DNA of 64,000 nucleotides from Dromaius novaehollandiae (taxonomy: Eukaryota; Chordata; Aves; Casuariiformes; Dromaiidae): the NCBI RefSeq assembly GCF_036370855.1, contig NC_088110.1, forward strand, positions 22,687,501 through 22,751,500, given 5' to 3'. Below the pieces are notes generated by a model. It made no database searches, was not told the origin of the DNA, and was given only the letters and a program-made list of their open reading frames with translations. The translations under genes were made by a program, and so were the position numbers. Of this stretch, positions 36,441-49,028 are shown one piece after another; within the stretch, counting starts at the first letter, position 1; every line of letters starts with the position of its first letter.

Positions 36441-38820
36441 GCTGTATCATCCTGGCTCCCGCTCCGGGGCCGCTTCCCCGGCGCCGCCGCCGTAATCCGC
36501 GCAGGCCTCTCCGCCGGCAGCCGGGGCACGCGGCGGCCGCCCGGCGTTTCGCGGCGAGATGCATCCCCGGAGCAGGCGCGTTCTCCCGGCCCTGGTCCTC
36601 TCCCGGGGCTGCTGCGCTGGGAAACTGCGGTGTTTCCAGGAGGCATCTCGGCCCTCCGGGAAGGGGCTGCGAGACCTTCCTCCGGAAAACCTGGTTTGCC
36701 GCTTTGTGGTTGCACAGGCAGGCGAGATTAGCCGTTACCTGCTCGCTGCTGCCTTCCCGGGGAGACGGGGAGCCATCGCTGTAGCCTAGAGATGCTTTTT
36801 TACGGGCTGGTTTCTCCCGAAGGCAAACGCAGCTGCAACCTTTTGTCTCCTGTACCTGGAATAAAGCCGGGAGCTCAGCGAGGGCTGCTGGGTCCGTGTC
36901 TGGGGCAGTGCAGAAATCCCGGCAGTCCTTCGGGCTGGAGCAAAGCTTGGCCTGGGAAGGAGCATCATCTCCCATGCGCGAAGGGGCCGCAGGGGCGCGG
37001 GGGGGCCCGCGGTGCCGGCCCTGCTCCCCGCCGGCGGCGTTTTCGGGAGGGCAGAGCGGAGGGAGGCAGCACGGGCCTGCACCGGCTCCGGGTCTCCGAG
37101 GGCCGCGGCGGCGGGGCCCCCTCCGTGCCGGTGCCCCCGGCGCGTCCCCGGGCAGCCCGGGCGGCGGATCCCCGGCGGGGTGGGCCGCGAGCAGCTCCTG
37201 CCTTCCCAGAAGCTACCAGAAGCAAAAAGCTGCCTCTTCCATCTTGGCAGGCCAGTCCGGCTTCTCCGTGCCTGCGACTGGAAAGATACGTTGCATATCT
37301 GTTATTTTAGGAGGAGTTATGGATATCAGGAGGAAAAAAAAGGCCAGGATCTGTAGGAAAGTGCTCTCCCACGGAGAGGCTGCAAACCCCCCCGGGGCTC
37401 GGGGAGGGCTGCGCTGGGGAGAGCCCCGGCGCTCGTGGCGAGGTCCCCTTCCCCGCGTTTCGGCACGGCGGCGGCGGGCGAGGGGTGACCGAGCCCAGCT
37501 GCAATCGCGCTTGCGTGACCCCGGTTGCAAGCACCGTCTGCCTGGGTGCAGAAACGCCCGAGCCGGGCACCCCCGGGCGCGTGGGCCCAGCCCTCGCCGG
37601 CCGTCGCGCCTCTGCGCTCGGAAGCCGGCCGCGTGCGGTCCTTCTCCGGGGGGTGGTCGCACAGGGGTGGCAACCGCCGGGAAGGATGGTTCTCCTTCAT
37701 CCCGTCGCCTTCTCAGCTCCGTCGCGCTGAGGTATCCTCGAATCCTCGCCCCAGCATCCCTCACTTGCCACCCACAGATAAATATTCATCCCTGGCATTT
37801 TTTTTTAGCGCATCCACCCGGGCTAGGGGAGGGGTCCCTAAATGCACAGCGAGCCCCGGGGAGCAAGATGCCGCAGGATTCGTGGTTTTCCCTCCAATTT
37901 TACCCTTCCTTTGCACTAGAGTAGATGAGGGCAAGGCTGGAAACGCTGCCGGCCGGTGCCAGCGCTGCCTGGGGAGGCGGCGTTTTTGCGTGGCTGGTGC
38001 ACGCGGGTCGGCGCGCTCGGCTCGGCGCAGGGCGGGCGCCGGCGGGGCTCGGCCCCGGGGGCCGCGGCACCGCTTCCCCTGCGGGCAGCTTGCCGCTGCT
38101 CACACCTCCCACGCCGACACACTCATCGCCGCGCGCGCACGCCTCTCCCCGCCGCCCCGCGCGCACGGGGGGCCCGTGCGAACGCCCGCTCCCGGGGGCT
38201 CCCGCCCCGCTCCGCCGCCCCGCGCGCTCGCTCGGCCCCCCCCCCGGCGCCTAGGGCACCGCCGGGGGTGTCCCCATCCCTCTGCCCAAACCCGGCCGTC
38301 TCCTGCCCCATCCCCGAGTGCTCACGGGGGGTGAAAGGGGCTTCGCTGGGATGCTGCGGCTCCTGCCGCTTGCAGCCTTTCCCGGCTCCGGGGATGCTCC
38401 AGGGATGCTCTGGACCACGCGGCGATTTCGTCCCTGCGAAACCTGGGGGGAGACGGGGGAGAGGGGCCTCTCCATGGCTCACTTTGGGGACAGCGAGCCG
38501 GGGGTCCCGGCTGTGGCAGGTCCCGGGCGGTGGGTACCATCCCCGCCGGCCCCGGTGGTGCCGACGCCTGGAGCCCCCCGGGCTCCATCCCAGCCCCTTT
38601 GCGCCCCAGTTTCCCCATCCCGAAACAGCACCAGCAGCGCTGCAAAGCGCTCTTTCACCGTGTGCTTCGCGGTCTGCAAACCAAAGGGCTTTTAAATGGC
38701 TGATAAGGAGGAAACGTGACCTAGAGCGAAGCCGGGGTGCCTTGTCGGGTGCCTTGCCGGGCTCCCGCGGCTCCGTCCCCCCGTTTTTCACCGGTTCCTC
38801 CAAAGCTTCCGGGAACTGAC

Positions 38821-39260
38821 CAGCCAGGGCAAATTTCCATGTGATCGACTCATAGCGTCGGTGTCAGAATTACCATAAAAGCAGCAGATCTGGTGCTATT
38901 TTGCTGCTGGAAACGGATTGTTGATGCACTTTAAACAGTGGGTGGCAACAGGCAAATGCCGCCGTGCCCCGGTGCCGGGTCCTCCCGGGCCCTGCAGAAG
39001 CCATGCACAGACCTCCCTAAAACCAGGTAATCCGAACCTAAAAACCCATAAACTTGGTCTATAAGGCATCTCGCTCTCTAGATTTGGTACAGCAGCTACT
39101 TACAGTGCAGTAAGCGCTAATGGGAGAGCGATAACTGAGACATCAGGACACACCGCACACAGAAAAATGAATCAAAATACTAAATGAAGACTCTGACCAG
39201 CATCATTAAAAATAAATGATATGAACTCATTATAATTACTTATCTCCCTGGAACATGCTG
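38821..39260. promoter_or_regulatory. AT-rich candidate conserved noncoding element in JPH3 intron 1
   Basis: A block of lower GC between CpG-rich stretches, with non-repetitive, unique-looking sequence such as GAATTACCATAAAAGCAG and ATTAAAAATAAATGATATG. Composition alone suggests constraint or an enhancer; no specific factor is claimed. Confidence 0.25.
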
Positions 39261-39741
39261 CTTAGCTTCAGGTACAGCTCAGGACAGCAGGAGAAGGATT
39301 TTGACCTGGGGAGAAGTACACGGCACAGAAATGGCCAGACGCGATTAAACCCAAGCTCCATCTTCTCTAGGGTTTTGCCCAGCACTAGATGCCTTGGGGA
39401 AAAGTGTGGGACCCCGGGGGGGGGGGTAATCTCACCCCTTAAGTGTCTCTTCCTGACTGCTCACAGAGGCTGGCTTAGGCCCTGGAGCAAAGCTGTAATA
39501 TCCTTTCACCATTTTTTTCTCATTATCTGTGATAAATTTGCAGCGTCTGCTCCTGCAGGGGAACGTGTTCCCCTCCGAGCTCCAGCTCCTGGAGTCTTGT
39601 GGGTTTTTCTCCAGATTTTCAGCTTCATTTGTGAAACAAAGTTTCCGTGCAGACCATTGCTGAAAAATAATTCTTGCCGACATGGAAACCAGAAGACAAG
39701 AGCCTAAAAATGCCTTGTGTTTAAAGACGACTTGATTTTTC

Positions 39742-39758
39742 AATTAATCTGATTAATT
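39742..39758. promoter_or_regulatory. Palindromic paired-homeodomain (P3) site AATTAAT-CTG-ATTAATT
   Basis: Perfect 7-bp inverted arms around a 3-base spacer contain TAATCTGATTA, the TAAT-N3-ATTA arrangement bound cooperatively by paired-class homeodomain dimers. Near-identical copies lie at 52299 and 63108. Confidence 0.5.
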
Positions 39759-40609
39759 TTGGCTGCCTGGAATTGGTAACGCTGATGCAAACGAACCATC
39801 TGTATTACCGTAGACAAGACGTGAAGATATTAGTATGGGAATGGCATAAACCCAAAGAAACAAAGAGCAGAAAAAGGGGCCGAAGCTGAGAAGATGCATC
39901 CTGACTCTCGGCCGGGCAGGAACCTCTGGGAAATCAGAGCTGTTGCTGTGCACAACTGTTGCCGCCCGCGTGAGCCGAGAGCTGCCGTTGCGTTTGCAGA
40001 CGCGCCGGGGACGGGCCCGGAGGGAGGCAGCGGCACGGTGCAGCGAGGCTTGGAGAAAACCCACTGGAAAGGCCTGTGTTTGTATTTGGGGGGTTGATAT
40101 GTGTTTTTTCCTCACACAGACAGATTTCTGCCTTTTATTCTAAATACTAAACGATTGCAATCCGTGCATGATCATTGCCTTGGAACGATTGCGCCTTTCC
40201 CCTGATTTTTTCCCAGCGGAGGCTCCGCTTACTCCTAACCTGCAGCAGAGCATCCTGAATTTTCATGACTGAGTGAAGAGCCAGCGCAAAGCTCCCAAGT
40301 TTGCAAATGTTCGCCCAGAGCTGATCACACCCGTGCCACGATCTCCTGTTCGCGGCAGCACTTTGGGCGTGCAAGGTGCCTTCCCGGCCCGAAAAAGGCA
40401 TCGGTCATTTATTCCGCAGGAAATTAAAAAAAAGATGTGATGAAGGCTCCAGCGGCGACGGCGGAGGGTGCCCACCCCGGCGGCTGGACGCGTGTCCGGG
40501 CCCGGCACCGTTTCGGGGGGAGCAAGAGCCCTTTGAAGAGCTGCCTCACTCCCGGCGCTGCCCTGAAAGCACCGCTGAGAAATGGGGCGAAATCACCCAG
40601 TTTGTGGCA

Positions 40610-40935
40610 AGGATTAGCACGCTGGAGGATTAACGGCCTGAGCATTAGCCCGATTTTACTCTACGTTGCGAGGGGAGCACATTAGCCATGATAAAGGTGC
40701 CGAGTGATATGCTAATGTGTTCGGCAGCCCGCGCGTGAAAACCAGCGTTTCTCCCGACGCCGGGACCTGACGCTCTAAGAAAAACCGCAGCTGCCCTGAA
40801 AGGCATTAGGAGCCCCATCAGAATTAGCGATGCTGCGATTCGATTGTCATTATAATGTTTCGCAGCATTTCTCCCAATGCTGGCTGGAAAAGGCAATTAC
40901 CAATGAGCGCAAATAAACTCGGGGAAGCAGGAGAT
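40610..40935. promoter_or_regulatory. Candidate enhancer with POU-like and SOX-like motifs
   Basis: ATGCTAAT at 40709-40716 resembles a POU octamer variant. ATTGTCATTATAATG around 40846-40860 carries a SOX-type ATTGT next to an AT-rich homeodomain core. Several AATTAG/CATTAG words surround them. The segment is AT-richer than its neighbours. Function is inferred. Confidence 0.25.
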
Positions 40936-42005
40936 ATAGAAATAATGAGCGAGAAGAGGGAGGGGGCACTCGGAACGGACTTGCCTTTTGCTGCACGCTG
41001 AGCAGAGCAAATGGAGTTTTTCCCCCTTTAAGCAAAGAGGGGGAAAAAATGCCCGCTAACTGCCTGCGAAGCCGGTGCCAGGCGTGCTCTGCTGCACGCG
41101 GGGTCTGCAGGGATGCTTCTCGCGCAGATGTCAGCCCAGCTGAATTTCCACACGTGATTTTCTGCAGTGGCTTCTGCTTCACATTATAAGGCCACGTACT
41201 TGCCGCTGGCCAGTCCTTGCGGACGGCAGCTCGATCCCTGCAGCTGCAGAGCAGGACGTTGGCTTCAGGCCTTTGCCCCACGCCCTGCCGTGGGTTTGCC
41301 GTAGGCTGTGGGGAGCCACTTAAACCCTTACTACCCGCAGGAGGAGGAGGCAGACACCTAATTTTGTTGGAGAAGTTAGTCTTCAGTCTCACTCTGTGCC
41401 TGTTTCCCATCCATAAAGTGCAAATATCCACAGGCTTTGCAATACTGCGGTGCAGACTGATGTTTGCTGAGACGCTCAGATGTGCCAGTAAGGGCAAGCG
41501 CAGCTAAACTCTTTGCAGAGGTGTTTTCCTCTGCTGTTGCACCTGCCGGGAGGAGGCAGGTCCTCGACTCCGGCATGAGGCTGCACAAATCCCGTCTCCT
41601 CCCTGCAGATACTGGCTCTCGCCCTGCGTCTTCGCGTTGCTCCGAGGTCCAGCGCGGGCTGCTCCGGGCTCCGGCGGCGTTCCTGGGCTGGCCGGGGCTG
41701 GGGGCCGGCCATGGAGAAGGGGGGGACCAGGAGCGTAGCCCAGCTCCGGGCCCTGGCTGGTTGCAAAGCAGTCTGCTGGGGCATCATCCAAACCCACCCA
41801 CCACCCCCACTGTTTCGTGTCCTTAGCTGGGGGGTCCCTGCCCGTCCTGGATGCTCAGCGCTTTAAAAAATGCAAGCTAACCATGCTGATACAAGCCACG
41901 TACTTCCTTTTAATCATTTATTATTTGTTGAGCCCCAGCAATGCTCTTAATGCTGCCCAGCAGCCAGGCGGAAGCAGCACAGCCCATGACAGCTCTGCTG
42001 AGCTC

Positions 42006-42105
42006 TGCCCTGCCCTGCCCTTCCCTGTCCTTCCCTTCCCTTCCCTTCCCTGTCCTTCCCTTCCCTTCCCTTCCCTGCCCTGCCCTTCCCTGCCCTGCCC
42101 TTCCC
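42006..42105 (+). repeat. Pentanucleotide array, 20 units of TTCCC/TGCCC/TGTCC
   Basis: Twenty back-to-back 5-bp units: eleven TTCCC, seven TGCCC and two TGTCC. TGTCC plus four TTCCC (25 bp) occurs twice in a row (42026-42075), and TGCCCTGCCCTTCCC occurs three times at the ends. The minus strand reads mainly as AAGGG and AGGGC units, a nearly pure purine strand. It lies deep in JPH3 intron 1. Confidence 0.95.
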
Positions 42106-43402
42106 CGTGGAGCCTTCGGCCTCGCTCTGCCCGTCACCTACATGAGTATCCAGCCTCGTGTCCAGCGATACGACTATCATCTGCCCCGCGTGTCATCAGC
42201 CCGGGGTGGCCAACGGGGAGGTCTTCTCCGTCCCACCATCAGGCTGAGGCCGAGTCCATGAGCGGGGGAAGAGCGCCGGTCTCCGCGTGCCCTCCGGGCC
42301 CCTCTCCCCTCTCGCACGTCTCTTCGGGGTCGGTGTTTCGTGTTTCCGAGATGCTCAGCATGCTTTTTAAGCAACTTGCGTGAATGCTGCCCGAGATGCA
42401 GCTCCCTGGGCCTTTCCGATATGGAGTGGGTGGAAAGCGATACCTGCAAAACCTCCTTCTTGTGCTGTCACTCAAGAGCTCTGCCTAATTATTGTCATCG
42501 GACATCTTTAATTAATATGCCGCAGAGTTTACAGATAAGAGAGGGAGGTGAGCGTAGCAGGAAGGATCCGTAGCGAGATAAACGGGCAATTTGCAGGGCC
42601 TGATTAATTCCCCTTGGTTTCGAAAAGCGGACGGGAACTTTGGACCACTCGGGCCTCGCTTCCGAATTCCGCTGAGTTGCAGAAGCAGGCGGGGCGTTTG
42701 GGATCGCTGCCTCTGTCAAACAGCCGCCGTGACACGCACGGCTGGCTCCGCTCCAAGGATGGGCCAGCGGCCACAGAGAAACCTGCCTTTTGAAGCCTGC
42801 TGCTCCCGTGTTCGGCGAAAGCCGGGGGAGCGACAGCCTGCTTTAGCTAAACGCGAAATGCCTGGTATTGGCCCGTAATTGTGGGCTATTTGCGTTTCTC
42901 TAACTCGGTATTAGTGCTGCGTGAGGAATATTTTCTGAAGCATGATTTTTTCCCCAGGTAGTGTTGTGATAATAACACGGATGAGTCCGTAGACCCCAAA
43001 ACGCTTTGCAAAGGTGTAAGAAACGCTGGGAACGGCCCTGCGTGAGCAGCAGCAGCAGCGTGAGACGAGGGCGCGTGCCGGCCCTGCCGGGGCCCTCCAC
43101 GGGCTCGCCGGGGCCCCGTCCCCTGCCACCGCAGTCCTCAGTCCGCAGCGCTGGGGCTTAATGGTGTTCCTGGAGCAGAGCCAGGGAACGCAGTGACTTG
43201 CACGATGCCAAATGCTTCGATATGGGGGAGGGAGGCAAGAAAATGCAGCCGTTCCCACCCAAAAACTCCTCGTGTCCTGTCTCGCTCCGATGCCGTGGTG
43301 AAGATGGGCCGGGTTTGTAGTCAAGTAGATGGTCCTGCGTCCGGCCATGGGAAGCCACGAGGCCGTCGATGGGCTGGGAGCTGGCAGCACCTTGCAGCAG
43401 CG

Positions 43403-43427
43403 CCCGTCCCGTCCCGTCCCGTCCCGC
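43403..43427 (+). repeat. (CCCGT)n pentanucleotide repeat
   Basis: Four to five units of CCCGT in JPH3 intron 1. It contains one CpG per unit. Confidence 0.85.
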
Positions 43428-46400
43428 TGCGTTTCTCACCCTCGCCTTGCTTTGCCAAGTGCAACGCACTGTGTTTCCTGCATCTGGGGCAGAAAGGACG
43501 TTTTCTAGATGTTTCAGGCCTCCTTCTCCTCTTCCTCACGCTCTCGTTTGCTGTTTCGCGAAAGGTGCCCGTTGCCGGTGGCAAGGCGACTCTTGCTGCT
43601 GCCTGAGTTTCCAGGCTGGCCGCGTCTAGGGGTAATCTGGTCCAGGGCCGCCCCCGTTGCAGGGGCTCTGGCATTATGGGGATGACGGGAGCAGCCTGTG
43701 AATTTCCCTCTCGCTTTAAACACCCGCTGCCGGTAGCGTTTCCCCGGAGCTGTTTGCCGTCCAGGTGTAACGGGAGCCCTCCAGGCTCCCTGGACTCTTC
43801 CCAGACTGATTTTCGGCCTCCTGAGCCAAATGCTGAGAAAGCACCGAAAAGCTGCAACAAATGAGATTACTTTTTGGTGCTTGTCGCTTCTCCAGAACAA
43901 ATGGCCGTTTGCTGGAGAATCGGGAACGGGGCTCGGGAGGCTGCCGAGGTCCCGCTCTCCACCCGCAGCCCCCGGCTGGCCCTGGCCACGGAGAGGGCTC
44001 TGCGCCTTGCTCCGCGCGCACCCGGAGCCGACCCGCCTTTCGGGAGGACTTTAGCTTTTTCCTCTCAGCCCCAGGTTGTCCCCGCCGTGGTCCTGCTCCG
44101 CTCATGCACGCGCCCGGTCCGGCCCCGGCTGGCAGCAGCGAGGGATGAGCCGGGCTTGCGCAGCCCGGAGCAGGGAAGCGGCAGAGGGGACCACAGCCCG
44201 GAGACGGGATCTTGGGTGAAATAAATCCGGCCCCTCCAGCCCGCTTTTTTATGCTGCTCCCCGGAGGGGTATTTATCCCCATGCACAAAGCTTGCGGAAG
44301 AGCCTAACGGGTAATAACGCCCCGGGTCAGCTCTGAACACGCGATGGAAGCAGGTTTCATCAGGTTTCCAGGAAACCTGAAAGCTGGCACTGCGGTAGGT
44401 TTTTCTTACATTCCTTCTGGCCCCGATTTTGCTGCTCTTACAGCGAATGGCAAAATTCCCATTCCCGTTCCCAGGGCAGGATCAGGCCATCGTCTCAGCA
44501 GGGCAGTGGTGGCCGAGGTCCCTTGGCTCGCTTCGCCAGCGCTCTCCTTCTTTCGGTGCATCTGCTCTTCTCCGCGACTCCCACCAGCGCCCGCCTTGGC
44601 CGCCCGGCTCTGCTGCCCGCCCTGGCCGCGTAATGGATGCTGCAGTTTCCCTGATGCAATCACTCCCTTAATGTCATGCAATTAATGCTTCGGGAAGCAT
44701 CTTGCAAATATTGATAGCAAGGCAAGAGCTACAGCACAGAAATGGCTGCAACTCCAGTTGTATTAGCATAGTAAGTCCCAAATTACCTAGCTGTGGATGA
44801 CCCAAAGGTTTCCTTTCAGTGCTCAGGACGGTTTCTTGGCTGACCCTGGGAGGTGCTCCGCTCTCTACGTTTGCACCGAAGTCCTTGGGGACGGAGGGTG
44901 CTCAGGCCCTTGGCAGATCGGGCTGGGTCCCTTTTGCGTTGGACGTGCTCATCGCGTTGCACCGGCCGCCGTCCTACGGCCCAGAGCTGCACGGGCTCCG
45001 TGTTATGCCTTCCCCTTTCAGCTCGCTAGTGCCGAAGCAGCCCGAGAGCTGGGCCAGCCCAGCATGGGAAGCGGAAAGTAATAAAGTCCTGTTTCCTCTG
45101 CAGGGAGGAACAGTCTCCCGGCTCCTTGTGAGATTAAGCCTTGTGCATATGTCTGCAAATGTTAGGGGGCAGAGGTTAAGCTGAGCTGTGCAAGGGGAGG
45201 AGGTGCTGGTGCTTAGCAATGCAGATCAGATGGCTCTGAGACCTTCCGTTGCCCATGGCCAAATCCTGGGATATCTGGGGGTTTAAAAGGTAATGAAGTC
45301 AGATGAAGGATGCTGTTTGGGTACGGGGGGAGGGACGGGGCAGCTGAACCCCCTCAAGCATGTGCTCAGCTCCTTGGACAGGAGTCTCCTTGCTCTGCTG
45401 GAGCCCGTGAAGGTGGCTAGATGTCTTGAGGGCCATCAGGGCGGTGCCGTGCCCTCCTAGGCATTCCCCGGCGGCAATCCTCGCCAATGCCCCCAGTGGG
45501 GGAGCAATCAGGAGAGCGATGAACAGCCGTGAGAGCAGATTTGGGGGACACAGCCGTGAGGCCCGTGGCTTGGGTTTGCTCTCCGCTGTGCTGGGAGCGG
45601 CGAGGCAGAGTGGGCCGGCCGGATGGGACAGCTTCCTCGCATCCCTGGAGCCTCTGCTTATAAAAATTCGTCTTGCCAAGGAGATGGAGCAATTGCTCCT
45701 GGCAGCCGTGCAATTCTAGGAGTAGGTTTTAAGGCCACACAAAGACAGCAGCTTCCCGGGCACCTCTGCCACGCTGGAGATGGGCACAGACGGTCGCTGC
45801 AGCTGGAACCCGCTGTGACCGATTTGCCGCCTCTGCTCCAGCTGAGATGTGCTGTCACGCCTGCCCTGACAGTGCTCCGTGCTGCTCTTTGCTACTCCCT
45901 CTGGTTTGCAGCAAAAGGCCTCGCTTGCTTTACGGTGCTTCCTTTTAATCTGTTTTTTTCAGCTGGAGATTTGCTAGGGGATGGAGAGGTCGAGGGACTT
46001 GCCTGGGGTCTAGGGACTGAGATGAGCAATTCAACCTGGGGAAAGGGAGTGCAGGGCTTGAGCAGGACGGGCTCTGATGGACGTAGTGCAGGGCCTTTTC
46101 TCCCGGTTCCCCCTGCCTGCATTGGCGACCTTCCCTGAAGCCACCTGAAATCTTCAGCCTCCTCCATGCAGCGCCGGTGGCTCCCTGCTCCCGGGCCCCC
46201 GGGAGATTTGGGCACCCGAAGGGGCTCGGGGAGGAGCCGGACCCCGCCGCGCACACCCGGCCGGCGGATGATGTCCGATGCCTCCTCACAGCCACGTGCC
46301 GGCCCCGTCCCGTCCGTCTCCCCGCGGGCTGCCCTACCGTCTCCCACCGTCTCCAGGTGCCCGCCGTAATCCCAGCACCCTGCCTCCCCCCATGCTAATC

Positions 46401-47809
46401 CTATAAACCCTCGGTAAATCCTGCCCTGCCTCTCCGTGTCCCTTCTCGGACGCCCTGGCTGGGGGTCCCCCTCGCTTCGGGCCAGCTTTTCGGGGTGCGC
46501 AGGGCCATCACCGGCCAAGGCAGCAAGTCCCCCCATGCAGGGGCTTGTTGGAGGAGTGGGCACCCGCCGGGCTCTCCCGCGGCTGCGGATGCACCGGTCC
46601 ACGCCGGTGCCCGAGCCCCCGGGGTGCTGGTCCGCGGGGTCTGCCCACCCCAGCGGCACCGGGGCCACCGGCAGCGGCTGCTGGCTAGCACCGGGGGGGG
46701 TAAAAAATAGCCTTAATCCCTTTCTGCCTTGAGTTTCCGTATGTATAAACCGAGGATGAAATGCTTTTAAACCCTCTGAAGGACGGTGCAGATTCTTCCG
46801 GGGCGTTGCTGGGATGCGGAAGGCGGGAGGCGGTGGGCAGCCCGGCGGCAGGACTGGGGCAGCTCCCGCTGCGCCTCGGGGCAGCATCCTGCGGCCAGAA
46901 TATCCGACGCGGGTGGACCCCACGGGTCGCTCCCCGCTGTGAACCAACCGCCTGATTGCCGAGGGCAAAGAGCAGGCTGTGCAGACGGGGAGAGAAAGTC
47001 TTCATCAGACCGAGCCGCGGGTAATCACCTGGGCTCTGCGAGGCCGTTTTTATCAGGGCTGTTTCGGTTTGATTCCCTCAGGGCTCGCTATTTCTGCAGG
47101 TCTATTTTAAGACTCCCTCGGCGTGTGGGAGGGGATGGCACGCAGGGAAGGCCCGATGCTGCGAGGTGCTGGCTGCGCCCAGCCCCGCTCCTGCCATCGC
47201 CCTCTGGGGAGCGGAGCAGCCCCGGGACCCCGGCAGCCGCTCAACCACCGGCGCCGGCAGGGCCAGCAGCCTTGCTCGGGTGCATAAATCCACCCCGCGA
47301 GCGCTTAGGCAACCTGTGAATCATTGCATCTCCAGATAGTCCAGAAGAGATTAAGCCAGCCTAAGAATAAAAACAAGCTCTGCAGTTCAAACAGCCGGGA
47401 TAGAGTTGCAAAGCGCGCCCATCGCCAGGCTGCGGGACGGCAGGGGATTATAAGCCCCGGGCAGGGAGGCAGCCCCCGAGAGCAGATTAGCGCCGTGCGG
47501 TTCGGTGCACGCTGCAAGCACTCGCTCCGAGCGCCGCTCGCGCTCTCCCGGCCAGGCTGCTTGCTCCCGGCCTCTGCTTCCCAACGCAGGCGTCCCCAGC
47601 CCGCGGCACGCTTTGCCGTACGGCGCGGTCCCGTGTGCGTGTCAGCCCGCTAACTGCCCGTTAAGTAACTCCAGTAAGAGCCCACGCAAAGGCAGAGTTC
47701 AAGCAGGGGCACGTTTCCGAGGATAGTAACCGAATGGATCTCTCCCCGGGAGGCCTTGACTCCTGTATAACCGCTCCCTTCTGCTGCGCGCCGGAGGAGA
47801 GGCGCTCCG

Positions 47810-47819
47810 TATATAAATA
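47810..47819 (+). promoter_or_regulatory. TATA-like element upstream of JPH3 exon 2
   Basis: TATATAAATA lies about 430 bases before exon 2, within a locally less GC-rich segment. An internal promoter for a short transcript is conceivable, but nothing else supports it. Confidence 0.15.
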
Positions 47820-48250
47820 AATGCATTGTAGTATACCATCCGCTTTGATCACTGCCGGCATAGACAAGCTCCGAGCCTGCTCTTGGGTAGCAGTTCCCCA
47901 CCCCGTCTCCCTGCTCGCTCCGCTCTCAGATGCGGGCGTTGATCCGATGGGCAGTTCCTAGAAGGATCGCTCCATGCGCCGCGATGCCTCCGCTGCGTCG
48001 GCTGTTTCTGAGCCGCAGCTGAAACGCGTGCCTGGGAGCTGACCGAGATGCTTTTTCCTGCCGCGGTGCGACGTTACAGCCTCTGTACCGGAGACGCCCG
48101 GGGTGGGGAGCTGGGATCCAGAGCTGCACTTGGCTCTTCTGAGTCCAAGTCCTCCCAGGGAGGAAGCGTTCCGCGGGGGCTTGGTGCTGCGAGTGAGCCG
48201 CAGGCTGCCGCGCCATGAAAACCCTCTCCGCTTTTGTCCCCCCCTCCCAG

Positions 48251-49028
48251 GGACGTACCAGGGCCAGTGGGTCGGAGGCATGCGCCAGGGCTACGGCGTC
48301 CGCCAGAGCGTTCCCTACGGCATGGCGGCGGTTATCCGGTCACCCCTGAGGACGTCCATCAACTCCCTGCGCAGCGAGCACACCAACGGCACCGCCCTGC
48401 ACCCCGACTCCTCGCCGGCGGTGGCCGGCAGCCCCGCCGTGTCCCGGGGCGGCTTCGTCCTCATGGCCCACAGCGACGCCGAGATCCTCAAGAGCAAGAA
48501 GAAGGGCATCTTCCGGCGGTCCCTGCTGAGCGGGCTCAAGCTCCGTAAGTCTGAGTCCAAGAGCTCCTTGGCCAGCCAGCGGAGCAAGCAGAGCTCTTTC
48601 CGGAGCGAGGCCGGGATGAGCACGGTCAGCTCCACCGCCAGCGACATCAACTCCACCATCAGCCTGGGCGAAGGCGAGGCCGAGCTCTCCGTCATCGAAG
48701 ACGACATCGATGCCACCACCACCGAGATCTACGTCGGCGAGTGGAAGAACGACAAGCGGTCGGGCTTCGGCGTGAGCCAGCGCTCGGACGGGCTGAAGTA
48801 CGAGGGAGAGTGGGCCAACAACAAGCGCAACGGCTACGGCTGCATGACCTTCCCGGACGGCACCAAGGAGGAGGGCAAGTACAAGCAGAACGTCCTCGTC
48901 AGCGGCAAGAGGAAGAACCTCATCCCGCTGCGGGCCAGCAAGATCCGCGAGAAGGTGGATCGGGCCGTGGAGGCGGCCGAGAGGGCGGCCACCATCGCCA
49001 AGCAGAAAGCAGAGATCGCGGCGTCCAG
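48251..49028 (+). CDS. JPH3: JPH3 (junctophilin-3) coding exon 2, partial gene
   Basis: The exon is 778 bases long, from acceptor CCCCCCTCCCAG to donor GTAAGG, and reads on from exon 1 as [16 protein letters not shown]. It completes MORN VI (from about residue 130). It then gives the joining linker, with a basic stretch [20 protein letters not shown] and a Ser-rich tract ([18 protein letters not shown]), then MORN VII (from about residue 288, [14 protein letters not shown]) and MORN VIII (from about 311, [14 protein letters not shown]). The exon ends in the alpha-helical segment ([20 protein letters not shown]) at a split Arg codon, about residue 387. The linker order and wording identify JPH3 rather than JPH1, 2 or 4. 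Third codon positions are almost all G or C, much higher than in exon 1. Later exons (rest of the helix, divergent region, transmembrane anchor) lie beyond the window. The 287-codon minus-strand frame across this exon is a shadow. Confidence 0.97.

Noticed and set aside
45892..46968. 358-codon minus-strand frame in JPH3 intron 1
   Set aside because: Same GC artefact; no conserved motif, promoter or splice pattern.
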